DNA from: Vandiemenella viatica
Taxonomy: Eukaryota > Arthropoda > Insecta > Orthoptera > Morabidae
NCBI GenBank assembly: GCA_031002005.1
Contig: CM061920.1
Location: forward strand, 108,373,447-108,437,446
Reading direction: 5' to 3'
Length of the DNA: 64,000 nt
Part shown: positions 46,241 through 58,140 of the stretch, one piece after another
Layout of the letters: each line of letters opens with the position of its first letter
Position numbering within the stretch: the stretch's first letter is position 1
Notes under the pieces: model-generated
What the model was told of the DNA's origin: nothing
The model's input: the letters and a program-made list of their open reading frames with translations, nothing else
Databases searched by the model: none
Translations under genes and position numbers: made by a program

Positions 46241-47985
46241 TCTTATATATAAAAATCAATGTTTGTTTGTGGGTTTATTCGTCTTCTATACATTCCTATA
46301 CCATTTATCAGATTGCAATGAAACTATGGAGAGTTTTCGAGTGTGCCTCTGCGAAGGTTCCTGTGAAAAAAAAATCCAAAAAGTCACCCCCTATTCCCCA
46401 TAACACCCCATAATTTAGGCAAAACCACATTTTTTTATCCGATTTAGATAGGAATTTGTACACTTATACTTTAAAACAAACATAAAAATACTGCCTACAT
46501 ACGGTTTCCGAATATTAATACCCTCGCCCCCTTTCCACCCCCATAATTTTTTCATCCCATAATTTAGGCAATACCACATTTTTTATCCGATGTAGATAAG
46601 AATTTGTACACTTATACTTTAAAACAAACAGAAAAATACTGCATACGTATGTTTTCCGAATATTCATCCCCTCTTCCCCTTTCCAACCCCATTACGTTTT
46701 CACCCCATAATTTAGGCAAACCACATTTTTTATCCGATTTAGATAAGAATTTGTACACTTATACTTTAAAACAAACAGAAAAATACTGCCTACGTATGAT
46801 TTCCTAATATTCATCCCCTCTCCCCCTTTCCAACCCCATTACGTGTCATTGTTCCATCCATCAAACAACTAATTCTAAACGTTTTCCCGGAAATTTCCAC
46901 TAATTACAAAAATCACCAATGGCTTTGTGAACGTGCTATTTTGGCAGCAAAAAACATCGATGTCAATACAATCAACTATGTAATCAATGAACAAAATCAC
47001 GGGTAGTTCTATCACCTACAAATCGATTGACAGCCTCATGAATGCAGACGAGATTTTAAATTATCCAGTTGCGTTTTTAAATTCGTTGGATCTTTCTGGT
47101 GTGCCACCGCACAGACTGTCATTAAAAATTGGTGCACCAATAATTCTTTTACGCAACATTAATCCACCAGTTTTTGTGCAACGGAACCAGCCTCGCTGTG
47201 AAAAAACTGATGCCGAACGTAATTGAGGCGACAATTCTTAATGGCATGTCGAAAGGAGAAGATGTGCTGATTCCACGTATTCTCATCATTCCCACAGATA
47301 TGCCATTTGATTTCAAGCGTCTGCAGTTCCCTGTTCGCCTTGCATTCTCAATGATCATCAACAAGGCACAAGGTCAATCGCTTCAAGTTTGCGGATTAAA
47401 TCTGGAAAACCCATGCTTCTCACATGGTCAATTATATGTAGCATGCTCACGAGTGGGACAGCCGGAAAATTTATTTGTTCTTGCAAAAGATGGAAAGACT
47501 AAAAATATTGTATATGCTGAAGCACTTGAATAAACGTTCTTAAATTAAATTTCAAACACAAAAATAAAATCACTGTCTTTTATTGGTTTTGTATATTTAA
47601 ATATGTCTGTATTGTGTACATATACCAATTTAGAATGTAAAACAGGCACAAACTGTTCGTCCGTTTACGGTGAAGCTTTGGTGAGTTGTCGACGGGATGA
47701 CGGAGAAGGTTCCTGTCAAAAAAAAATTAAAAAACCCACCCCTCCTCCCCATAATTTAGACAAAACCACATATTTCATCGGATTTCAATGGGAATTTGCA
47801 CACTTACACTTTGAAACAAACATAAAAATACTGCCTGCATATGTTTTCCAAAGCTCATCCCCTCTCACCCTTTTCAACTGAAAATGAATGAAACAGCAGT
47901 TTAAAATTTATATGTAAATATTTTTTCATTTAATCTATGTGCCTACTCAAGTCCAGCAATAGTGAAGCATTGCCGGGTCAGCTAG
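46241..47985 (+). mobile_element. Helitron with both termini, carrying a helicase fragment
   Basis: The 5' end is TCTTATATATAAAAATCAAT, starting with the expected TC, preceded by A at 46240. The 3' end is CTAG at 47982-47985, followed by T at 47986, so insertion is between A and T without target duplication, as Helitrons do. Just inside the 3' end GCAAT (47956-47960) and ATTGC (47969-47973) form the usual subterminal hairpin, 12 bases before the end. Inside are three array-type monomers (46380-46850), the end of a Rep/helicase reading frame (46850-47533), and one more monomer (47700-47880). At 1745 bp it is a non-autonomous derivative. Confidence 0.9.
46850..47533 (+). pseudogene. Helitron Rep/helicase C-terminal remnant (Pif1-like domain)
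   Basis: Read through two shifts (near 46985 and 47170) the pieces are NYKNHQWLCERAILAAKNID (46895-46960), [18 protein letters not shown] (about 47017-47070), [50 protein letters not shown], and PVRLAFSMIINKAQGQSLQV (47330-47390). GQLYVACSRVG and the stop at 47531-47533 end it. The 'F-x-M-T-I-N-K-x-Q-G-Q-S…Y-V-A-x-S-R' pattern is helicase motifs V and VI of the Pif1-like helicase in Helitron proteins. Roughly 225 residues remain of a protein that is normally well over 1000 residues, so replication initiator and most helicase motifs are missing. The element would depend on another copy to move. Confidence 0.92.
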
Positions 47986-50900
47986 TCATTGTATATTTAC
48001 CACTAAGCTTAATGAATACATGTGAAAAATCTGCGCACAGCTGTGTACATTGCTTGAAATGATCATTAAGTAAATGAATCATCCTCTGTTGTATTATTTA
48101 TTATTATTATTATTACTTTTCAAGATATTGGATTCAAAATTCAAAGATCTATGATATTGGGTACAATATACATGATGCAAGCTACAAGGTACAAGATGCG
48201 AGATAGAAGATGCAAAAAGCAAGTTGCAAGATACAAGATATAAGATATAAAAAGCAGGATGCGAGAATGCAAGATGCAGAATACAGGCTTCTTAGATGTG
48301 ACATACGAGGTACAGGCTTCTTATAGACTAGCAAAGCAATCTTTCACAGTATATGTTTCTCGTAGACTAGCAGCATAATCGTTCGGTGAGTAGTGTTTAC
48401 ATCGGTAGGTATGGTGAAAGATGTCTTCTCTTGCGGTCCTCTTCCAGATCGGCGCCCCTGCGTGTGTGGTCATGGGATTCATTGAACAGATTGTACTTAT
48501 TTATTTATTTTGCTATAGTAAAAAATCATATATTTCTTCAGTTCTAATCTATATGGTAACATATATATTATACTTACATAAATTTCGTAAAATATCTAAC
48601 CATCTAGTTATTATTAAAGACTGAACAGAATGAAGCAGTGTTCTCATCGACAGCTCACTTGAATCTATGTTAAGTATTCACAAGAGCACAGTCTTGATGC
48701 CTAGTTTATTGTTTTCCTTTGAGTATATCAATGGCGTTTATGTTAGTAAATAAGATCAGTGATACGACGCTGTTGTTGAGTGGTTCCATCGCAAGTCGGC
48801 AAGGTAAGTGCCGCGTCACTAACTTGGTTAATTGTGTTAATGGTTCTTGACCTAAAGTCTAGGAACAGTCAACTCAGGCATCAAGCCAACTTGGCAAAGC
48901 GTTCGCCCCTGTTTCTAAAATAAGTGCGTGTTTGCTTCGCTTGCTTTGTTCTTAATCACAGTACCGGAACTTTTGAAACAGCGACATAGCATTTACTCAT
49001 GACAGTATGGTCCTCGCTCATTGAAATGTCTTTTAAAGTAAAGTGTACTTTAAATTTTCAAACAATTTAACACTCTGCTTTCACAAAAAAGATGCTGAGG
49101 CTGCATACAAGTGTTTTCTATATGTCTGAAGCCATTTCAAATTTCCAAAAGAACGTTTAGACACATTAGTATTTTCGCGTATTTTTCAACAAAAATATTT
49201 ACTGAAAAACGTGTAAACATAAAACACAAAGTAGCAAATTAATAACGTGCGTCTGTGTAATGGTTTGTGACAAGTAATTAGATTTTCTCACAAGCAATAT
49301 CCATTTAACCAAATATGTATTGTTTTCTGCCTTAGTAACTTTGACGGATTACGGCGTAGAAAGTCATACGTTAAGTAAAAATTAATGTAGTAGCTGTAAA
49401 AAAGAATATCCAGTATGACTATTCGAATAGCATCAATTGCTTTCTGTTTTCCGGAGTTTGTGAGTCACTAAAATTGATAGAAAGTTGTTTGAGAATTCAG
49501 TAGGCTACAATAATTACATTTCTATAATTGTTTTGTGGACCTGCAGATGTATTTTCCGTTCGTAAAAGAGGCTTTGGAGTGAATTGCGAATTTCTGGGAC
49601 AAGTTTGACCTAACTCAAAGTTATGAGGAGCTAATCTAATTGATTTGTTACTATGGACAATAAGACGCAGCTTTTCGTGGCTCGCCAGCAAAATTTTCCC
49701 TGGTTACTCGCAGATTATACGATTAGAAACTTTGATGTAAAAGTTAAAATTGCAGGTATATTTATTATTCTGTGACTCGCCGAGTATGGTCATGTGTATT
49801 GCACGTTTAATTTCAATTTGTATGCTTTTTTCTGGGGTTGGCTCCCAGGCATGAACCGTCGCCTGTTTATGATAACTTCTGTGACGATCACAAACAATGA
49901 GGTATAATTGGGGTGATGGACCTAACATTCTAAAACAACTCGAAGCTTCTTGCATATTTTTTTTTTTTTCGATAGGCTGCTAATACATTTAAGTAAGTTT
50001 TAAATGGATTTAAATTCCTCTCCAAGTTTCATTCACGAATGTTAGGCATTGATACACTGGGAAAATAAAACAGAATTACTTCCACATTTTATGCAGTTAC
50101 TAATGACACAAAATATAGGAGGAAATGAAAAAAATTTTGGCTTTAAACATCGAAGTTCCCATTTAGAACATATCATCTTCTGTATCTCATGAAGTCAATA
50201 AATTTTTCTAAAACATTCTTACCGATAACCAAAAAAAAGTTAGGGACTCTTTGTGGTGAATAGTCGAAGCTCTTAAATGGTCACAAGACTGTCAAGCAAG
50301 GAACATCCACAAACTCACTATAGGGAGAGATAAATACTGTTTAACTTTATGAGTTAGGGTATTAATCAGATGCTTGTAAGAGGAGTATCTATGTAGCATA
50401 TTTCAATAATTTGGTAGTTAGATGCAATACTTGAGTGCGGTACAGGCAAGCCTCCGTGTGCTGCAGGCGCGCAACATGCAGCCGCGTAGGTAGTTACTTC
50501 AATCCCTCATACAAGGACACAGAGCCAGCAGTTTAGCGTGGGAGACACGGTCTGTAAAGTTCTGGAACCTCCTAGATAGACCGTCTCCAACTGACCAATT
50601 ATAGCTCTGCATTCACACCGCGTGATGCAAGCCAGCCAATAGAAATCAGTCACCCCACTGTGGAGCGACGGTACGGAGACGTGTTCCTCTCTTCGCTGTG
50701 TTTTTCTGAATACCATACAGTAAACTTGCTACTCTTTGATCCAATGATTTAGGCAGTATTAGGAAAATTCAGCAGCATAACCACCCTTCGTAGGCTCAAG
50801 GGCGAGGCCAGTACCTAACCTCCCACTATTTTCAGCCATTTGGCTAAAGTATGAAAGCAGAATTCAATTCCGTGCATAGTTACGATGTACCAACTTGTTC

Positions 50901-51081
50901 TTTTTTAGAGATAAGTAATAAATGCCTGTCAATCTCACCTCTGAAGTTCATTTTAAATACCTCAAGTCATTAGTTAGAGTATTATTAAGTGTTTTCCAGG
51001 CAGTACTCGCAGACACCAGCTGAAAGAACCAGAATTTGACGGCAAGAAGGCAGGATGAATTGACGTAAACAAACGGGGTAA
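47986..51081. other. No gene seen; purine-rich tandem words at 48120-48320
   Basis: At about 48175-48320 the plus strand repeats AAGATGCAAGATACAAGATA-like words with variable spacing, a decayed minisatellite. TACAGGCTTCTTA occurs twice, near 48283 and 48312. The remainder is AT-rich and unassigned. Confidence 0.45.
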
Positions 51082-51089
51082 GCCGAAGG

Positions 51090-52214
51090 TAGGGATAAAA
51101 CGATACCACTGAGGTATCGATACTTTTACTCGATACAACATCGGTCATAAAGTATCGATACATATTCGGTATCCATTGAAAAGTATCGATACTTACTCGT
51201 ATCGATTGATTTTTCTTGGTGAAATTTGGAATAAACGTAAAAACAGTATGTAATAAGTCTTTATTGATATAAAAGTATATATTTAATTGACGAAAGATAT
51301 TTGTTACATTTTCACCTTACTGATCGTTACAGGACTAATACCGACTAGGACAAAATAAAACTAATTTTATGAAAAAAAATCAGTTTTTATAATGCTCCTC
51401 AAAAATATTTGTTTTTCTATGTGTTTGCCTGTCAAGTTAAAAAAAATTTTACTTAATCGATACCAATCAATACTTATAATATGATTATATCAAAAAATAT
51501 CGATTAACGTATCCACACAACACTGTTCACAATCAACATCTAAACATATCATATAATAATTTTGTAGATTAATAACTGTCGAACTTACATTGAAATCTTA
51601 TTTCTATTAACAAGTGCGATATTGGGGTGGCTTTTTAAATGCTTATGCAATTTAGAAGTATTGCCACAAAACCGCACAGTTTTAAAACATTTTTTTTGCA
51701 GCTTGCGATTTGTCGTCATTTTTCTTGAAATATTGCCACACATTAGACTTTTGAGGTGCCATTTTCAATCAGCAAATATACCTAATGCAAAACTAAACAC
51801 AAAACTACGACGATAGCCCTAGGTTAGAATTACGAACGCAGAACGAAAACAAAACAATGACGACCACAACATAAAATGGCGACTGACGGGACGGGCGAGG
51901 GTTTTTTTTTTCTTTCGGCTAGGCATAGAGAAACAAGTTTGCCAACTACACAAAATTAGAAAAAGAATGTGTTAAAAAAATGCAATAATGAGAGCCAAAA
52001 AAATATTCTTTACAATGTAGATGAGCGTTTAATGTATCAATTAACGTGATAAATGAAATCATGATATTCGTGATATTGGGATACATACCGATACGAGTAC
52101 TTTTGACCGATACCTACTTGATACTTATTTTTAAAGTATCGATACAAAAAGTACTTGATATCGGAAGGAATGTATTGAGTAAGTACTTGAATTACTCGTA
52201 TCGTTTTATACCTA
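51090..52214 (-). mobile_element. hAT-like DNA transposon, non-autonomous
   Basis: The left end TAGGGATAAAACGATAC and the right end, read on the minus strand, TAGGTATAAAACGATAC form a terminal inverted repeat. Outside, GCCGAAGG (51082-51089) and GTCGAAGG (52215-52222) form an 8-bp duplication with one difference, the length typical of hAT. Both subterminal parts are packed with GTATCGATAC, itself a palindrome (51121, 51152, 51183, 52137 and others). A BED zinc-finger remnant lies inside. 1125 bp is too short for an active hAT transposase. Confidence 0.85.
51618..51762 (-). pseudogene. BED-type zinc finger remnant of a hAT transposase
   Basis: From the ATG at 51762 (minus) the reading is MAPQKSNVWQYFKKNDDKSQ. 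After a shift it continues CGNTSKLHKHLKSHPNI. 'S-x-V-W-x-Y-F', then 'G-N-T-S-x-L-x-x-H-L-x-x-x-H-P', is the BED finger at the N-terminus of many hAT transposases, with the two zinc-binding histidines kept. The shift falls where the cysteine pair should be. The catalytic domain is missing. The start codon and close distance to the right end fit the usual position of the finger at the transposase start. Confidence 0.8.
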
Positions 52215-52222
52215 GTCGAAGG

Positions 52223-52735
52223 TAATCTGTCGCTCGGCCTTACCACACGACATCTATGTGACTATCGGAACTAACTACATAATATACTTAAATTGTTAAA
52301 ACTGCAGTAAAAACACTTTTCCCAAATAGCAATCTGGAGGTAATAAAGCAAACGAACTTTCATTCAGGTAAGGCATAATTGTTTGAGGAACTCCTCGTAA
52401 TTAAGAAAAGTTTTCTTAGAACAAAAAACAGTTACTAGGATGATGTGTATGGTAAAATAAAGAACTTCTCGCAGACTACTATTTATAAAGCTCAATATTT
52501 TAAGGTGTTATTTTTAACTAAGCGTTCCAATTGCTCTCCGAGGTTTAAAAAAACATACGCCGCTATAAAAATATATGCAAATCCCCTATTTGTTTTTGGC
52601 AGAGTGCCGTAGAGCTACCGCAACCACGTCCAACATTCTGTAGTATAATATTCGGGCATCAATACTTTAGCTGTTAATATCTAAACTCACCAACCTCTAG
52701 GCAACTCGCTTTTCCATATTAGTAAATATCACATT
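52223..52735. other. No gene seen
   Basis: AT-rich, nothing recognised. Confidence 0.4.
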
Positions 52736-52739
52736 TTTT

Positions 52740-53880
52740 TCTTTCTTGTTTTGCGGTCATCAGTCCTCTTGACTGGCTTAATGCAATCCTCCATCTCTTC
52801 CTATCTTGCGCTAACCTCTTCATTTCAGCATACCCCATACAACCTACGTCTTCAATTATCTGCTTCAGATATTCTAATCTTTGTCTATCTCTACAGTTCT
52901 ACTGTTCCCTCCACCAAAAACAATTAACTAATCCAGCATGTCTTAAAATATGACCAACCATCCTGTCTCTTCTTTCTGTAAGACTCTTTCACAACTTTCT
53001 CTATTCACCCATCATATACAATACACGTTTATATCGTACTTTATCTGTCCTCTTAATTTTCAGCATCCTTCTATAGCACCACATTACAAATGTTTCAGTT
53101 CACCTTATTTGTGGTATTTCTATAGTCATTGTTACGCTACAATACAGAGCTGGGTACCACACAGAGTTTTAAAAATTTCTTTGTATGCCTAGTTCTATAT
53201 TTGATATTAAAGTTTTCTCTTTTTGAAGATGGCTATTTTCTAGTGTTATTTTGCTTTAACGCCATTCTTGCTTTGCCCAGAATTTACTTGCTTCTCCTAT
53301 TGCATCTGATCCAATTATTATATTTAATCTACTATTAAGCTATCATTTCTGCTGCATTTAATCACTTTTTACTTCCTTTGGTTGTTATTTAGTCCAAACT
53401 CTTTCTCCAGTATTCTGTTCATGCCATTCTGTAACTTCTAAAGATCCTCAGTCTGTTCTGCTAACAGGACAATGTCATCAGCAAATCGTAGCATACTGAC
53501 TTATTCACCTTGAACTCTTTTTGCCACACTCAAATTTCTCCTTTATTTCCTTTATTGATTTCTCCACAAATAAGCTGAATATTAATGGGGATAGACTACA
53601 ACCTTGTCTCACACCCTTTTTAAATGATGCATATCTCTCATGATTTTCTACTTTCATTGCAGCCACTCGATTATTATATTGATTATATTCTTCTACCTCA
53701 ATATTTAAGACCCGACTTCTTTAAAATTTTGAACATCTTGTCCCACCTAAAATTAATAAAAGCTTTTTCTAAATCAATAGGCGACATAAAAGAATCTTTG
53801 TTTTCTTTGATCCGTTCTTTAGTATTACTCCTAAGGCCAGAATTGCTTATTTTCTGCATAGTCCTTCAGCCATAGTGTCT
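52740..53880 (-). pseudogene. LINE reverse transcriptase, second copy of the 42.3-kb family
   Basis: The minus strand from about 53800 gives MSPIDLEKAFINFRWDKMF, the block with the first catalytic aspartate. An aspartate expected after KAF is replaced by isoleucine. Then come a KKGVRQGCSLSP-like block (53620-53570), a RFADDIVL-like block (about 53490-53465), and the same C-terminal and 3' sequences as the 42256-43290 copy (for example ATATGACCAACCATCCTGTC on the plus strand, compared with ATATGACCTACCAATCTGTC). It extends about 500 bases further 5' than that copy. Heavily broken by stops and shifts. Confidence 0.88.
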
Positions 53881-54338
53881 GTATCTCAGATATATGTAAA
53901 CTATACTGAGGTCCAAGTACTTCTAACATCGGCACACCTTACTGTATTCGAAATTCTCCTCTCTTCTTCTAAATAACACTGCGTTATAAATCTTGTAGTA
54001 TTTTCTTTAATTTTCATGTTGTTTCTGCCTCAGAGGTTTTGCTTTGCTGGTCTTAAATAATCATCATAATATTGCTTCCTTCCGATATCCTTACATCCTT
54101 CATAGTTTTTTCAAGTTCAGTCAGTTGAGGTTGTGAACACTGAAAATTTTAATGGTGTTTTCAGCTTCATTAGATGAATCCTGACTAAAGGGCAAACAAG
54201 AAAGTGTATCCGAAATATTGCTGTTTGTATTTTTTATATATTTGATCACGTACTCAAATTGCTGAAAAGAATATATAAGTTGGCCGTGCATCAGTTTACA
54301 TTCCGAAAGAAAAGTCACGGGTTTGGGATGCATCTAAA
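53881..54338. other. Possible further 5' part of the LINE, otherwise no gene seen
   Basis: No clear protein match. The LINE may continue, but I cannot trace it. Confidence 0.35.
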
Positions 54339-54350
54339 CTATAGACTTTT

Positions 54351-54589
54351 TTTTTACTTATGGCTTTAGGCCTCGTCGACATCGAGGTCACTAGAGGCGG
54401 GATGGGACTGGGACATGGAACGGGAAGGAATTCGGCCATGGCCTTTTAAAGGAAGCATCCCGAAATTCACCTGGAGTGATTTGGGGAAACCATGGAATAC
54501 CCCAATCTGGATGCCCGGACGGGATTCGAAACCGGCGTCCTCACGAATGCGAGGCCAGAACGTTAACTGTTCACCCACCACGCTCGGTA
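54351..54589 (-). mobile_element. SINE family 1 with target-site duplication, minus strand
   Basis: T-run, ACTTATGGCTTTAGGCCTCG, core as GATTTGGGGAAACCATGGAA, head reversed with GATTCGAAACCGGCGTCC (one extra base inside the B box), ending at ACCACGCTCGG. TATAGACTTTT at 54340-54350 and TATGGACTTTT at 54590-54600 give an 11-bp duplication with one difference. Confidence 0.9.
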
Positions 54590-54600
54590 TATGGACTTTT

Positions 54601-55783
54601 ATTAGCAAGTTGTTCTATTGTAGCAATAAACTTGTAATAAAACGATTTTACATTTGACATGACTTTTACAAAATTTACAAAATTAAATTTTACAATTTAA
54701 ATTTATTTGTTTGTAATATATAAGCAAAAATATTCACAAAAAACACAAACTTCAGTATCATTAACACAAAGAAGTTTTAATTACTATGGGAAACATGTGT
54801 TTAACCAACTTCCTAAACGTATGAAAGAGTCCGTACACGTATTATTTTTAAAAAAATTATGTTATTGACAAATTGTTCTGCTAAAATCAGAAATTTGTAT
54901 TAAAAAAACCACCAATTAATTGTATCCGATATGACTTTTACAAAATGTGTTTTTAAATCTTAATGTTTAATTTTTTGTAACATATTATAGTTTTCGTTAT
55001 GATTATTATGCCTTGTGTATTTTTTATTATTGTTTAACCAAGAGATGATCAAAATCCGAGAGGACTTTCCATCAGCGGAGATCTATCGAATAAGATTAAT
55101 AATTGCCTTTCTCGCAAGTTTGTCGTTAGATTAAATTCGTACTATGCCTATAAACCGTGTCTTTAGCAAGAGCATCGCTAGAAATGCAGCGGTATTAGAG
55201 AACTGTCACTAGCCAGAATAATTAATGGTATAATTAATTTCTAGTTATGATGGCAGAAATTTTTCAACTTGATGATATAAACATTTCCATTGCCTAATTC
55301 GATACGCATTTGATCCAACTCAATGTCACGCGTAGCTACTTGTTTGTACAGTAGACCGAAAATTCATTGTATTCTGTCTAACAATAAAGTAAATATAACT
55401 TTCGCTTAGATAACCTGCGAACAGGTTAACCCAAATAACACTGGTTTTGCTCGATGTGCAGTCAGTCACTAAATTAAAGGAAAAGTCCTCAGTTTGTTAC
55501 AGAAAATAGCAAAAACGCAAGTTTAGTGCAAGAGTAAACGCACCAAATGCTGTTTATTTGTTCATTACAGTAATATTTCAGGCTCTCTGATAAGATATTT
55601 ATTTGAGACAAGGTAGAGAAAAATATTTACGTGCTTTGTTGTTTTCTGTGTTATGAAAGACAAGGCTGCCCAGCACGCGTGACTGAGTCCCAATATTTGA
55701 GCTTTGAGAGGCTTTTTGCTCGAGTGGAAAGAGAAAGGAAGAAAACAGTCAGTTTTCCTGCTCCTTCGGCTCAGTACATTTAA
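54601..55783. other. No gene seen
   Basis: AT-rich. A stretch at 54650-54980 is especially rich in A and T, with AAATTTACAAAATTAAATTT-like words. Nothing assigned. Confidence 0.4.
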
Positions 55784-56230
55784 ACTCAGGCTTTGGTCTC
55801 ACCGCACGTACATCCCAGACTCTGCTAGTCTGAACAAGTCTTCAAGACTTCTACTCCATAATTCAAATACTTGTTATAGATTTCTTATCCAGTTATTTGT
55901 TATAATTTATGCCTTCCACTATAATTCTACAATACGTTCATTTTTTGTGGACCAAGCATGGTGGGCGAGCGATAACGCTCTGACCTAGCATTAGGGAGGC
56001 CATCCATATTTCGGTTTTTCTATTATTTCCTGAAATCGCTCCATTTGAATGTTGGGATGGTTCCTTAAAAAGCAATGACCCAATTCTTTCCTGTTCCTTT
56101 TCCCGAATCTTTTTCCCCCTTTAATGATCTCTAAGTCGACTCAGGGTTTGGTCTAACTCCACGTCCCTCTGCTAGTCTGAACAAGTCTTCAAGACTTTAC
56201 TCCATAATTCAAAATACTTGTTATAGATTT
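55784..56230. repeat. ~95-bp direct repeat flanking an old SINE
   Basis: 55784-55884 and 56139-56230 are direct copies (CTCTGCTAGTCTGAACAAGT, CTTCAAGACTT-TACTCCATA, ATTCAAA-TACTTGTTATAGA). Between them lie about 67 bases and a SINE. The copies are far longer than a SINE target duplication. Confidence 0.85.
55951..56138 (+). mobile_element. SINE family 1, old copy
   Basis: GACCAAGCATGGTGGGCGAG and AACGCTCTGACCTAGCATTA mark the head. The B box has been lost in a deletion, and the core follows as CATATTTCGGTTTTTCTATT and CTGAAATCGCTCCATTTGAA, ending TTTAATGATCTCTAAGTCGA. More diverged than the other copies. Confidence 0.75.
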
Positions 56231-56777
56231 CCGCAAGGGAAAAAAGTCTGAATACTGATATCTGTTTATAAAGATGTCACAACTATACGCGGTTGCTGTA
56301 CAAGAGCACTGAATGTGGTTACTATGCTCTCTACGAAGGCACTGTTGAGAAGTATGTTTTTAAATATTTGTACCAAACTTTTAACTAATCTTACTTGGGA
56401 GTTATGAGCATTTTCTATTTTCATTACACTACATTACTGTGTTGAATTTTTCTAATAACCGGTTGTACTATTAACACAAAATTTAATATATGTTATCAAA
56501 TCTGCAATGTTTAAATGTTTCTATTTATACGGCCGTTTATTTATAGTCGATATTATTTTTTTAAATATTTTAATGTTCTAACGGGTATTTACTAAATTTA
56601 CGACGTGCTCATTTACGAAGTATAGTTTATTGAGTAAATTGTTGCTAATACAGAAACTGAGAGTAATAATTAGTCGAATGGTTCCCATGAAATACTGATT
56701 GAGATTCTAATGAGCAGTGCAGTTGGCTGACATTTCCACTACGCTACCTAGTAGTGTGTATGGGGTTTTCAGTGATT
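56231..56777. other. No gene seen
   Basis: AT-rich, no family recognised. Confidence 0.4.
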
Positions 56778-57345
56778 ATTATTATTAATTTTTCAATTGC
56801 GATGGAGCACTTGCTCTGGTGGCAATTCCCTTAGTAATCTAATTACCCACTTTTATTATTATTATTTTTTTAATATCCTATATACTTTTAGTGTTAAATT
56901 CCACCTCCATCTAATATGCAATTTACGAATTTTAATTTTAAATTCCTTCAGCGTTTTTGGTAAAATATTCACTTCACTTGGCAATTTATTCCAATCTCCG
57001 ACATCGTTGCCAGCAAAAGAAAATTTTACCACTTCCTTATGTATGAAATCGAGTCCATATGCACCATTCCTAATTCTCCGACCAATATCTTTCCTAACCC
57101 CATCACCAACATATTCCTTGTACACTCCCAGCACTCTCTTCACCTTCCTCCTGTCTTCCAATGACTCTTAATACAGCTCCTTTATCATTTCAGATACTGA
57201 CTAGATCCTACGATGATTTCCACAAACAAATCTAGCTGTTCTTCTTTGTAAGTTCCCCATCTCCTGTATTTGATACTTAAAATATGGGTCCCACTACATC
57301 AGCATACCGAAGCAATGGTCTGACCAACGTTTTTTATCCCATTTC
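56778..57345 (-). pseudogene. LINE C-terminal tail and 3' end
   Basis: The minus strand gives WDPYFKYQIQEMGNLQRRTA, RFVCGNHRRI, SVSEMIKEL, then the 99-codon open stretch from 57161 with MEDRRKVKRVLGVYKEYVG, YGLDFIHKEVVKFSFAGNDV and WNKLPSEVNILPKTLKEFKI. 'W-N-x-L-P…L-K-x-F-K' is the standard C-terminal end of Jockey/CR1-type LINE proteins. The 3' end GGGAATTGCCACCAGAGCAA, GTGCTCCATCGCAATT matches the copy at 61.6-62.0 kb and leads to an (ATT)n tail near 56778. Confidence 0.85.
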
Positions 57346-57935
57346 ATTAACATCTTTGGTTCATCCTCTCATCATTGTTGTAATTACAGAAATCAAAGCA
57401 TCAAACAGCACTATTTATACAAATTAACATTAACTGCATGCATTAGAAAATTTCACCGTATTAAGTCCTTGTTTCAAAGATCTGCATTAAAATATCATTT
57501 TAAAAAAATTAAAAATCTGTTGTTTTTTTATCTTGTATTGAAATATCCTGATTTACCGTTAAAGTGGTATGCTCTGATCAAATTTGTATACAGCCAATGT
57601 TGTATTACCTAGGTCGTGTATACAGTTCTCCAGACCAGAAAGGAGCAAATGCCGTAATTTTTATATCCTTTTAAAATGATGTTCGCTTATTGCATAGCTT
57701 GCTTCGTGTATGTAAAATGTTTGGTTTCCTCAAGCCTCTGTCACCATTAAAATTTAGGTTTATCGCTTATCAGAACAGTACGAAATATCTCCATTTCTTC
57801 GTGTTCTAGAAAATTTCCATACCCGTTTACAACCTCACCCCAAAAGCAACTGAAAATGTAACATCGTACTACTTGAGAACGATGTTTGCTGTCCAACTTC
57901 ACCTTACTTTCTAGTTGATCCTCAAAGTCATAGAT
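57346..57935. other. No gene seen
   Basis: AT-rich, no family recognised. Confidence 0.4.
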
Positions 57936-57939
57936 TTTT

Positions 57940-58140
57940 TCACTTGTGGATTTACGCTTCGTCGAGGTCATTAGAGGCGGGAAAAGACGGGAGGCTAGGA
58001 ATATGAAGGAATTCGATCATGACGTTTTTAAGGAACCATTCCGTTATTCGCCTGGAGTGATTTGGTAAAACCATGTAAAACCTAAATCTGGATGGCTGGT
58101 CGGGGAGTCGACATCACGTCCTTCCGAAGGCGAGGCCAAA
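57940..58140 (-). mobile_element. SINE family 1, minus strand, diverged
   Basis: TTACGCTTCGTCGAGGTCAT, TAGAGGCGGGAAAAGACGGG, TCGCCTGGAGTGATTTGGTA, AACCATGTAAAACCTAAATC and GGGGAGTCGACATCACGTCC match the reversed family-1 body and head. The B box has changed (GAGTCGACATC). Confidence 0.8.
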
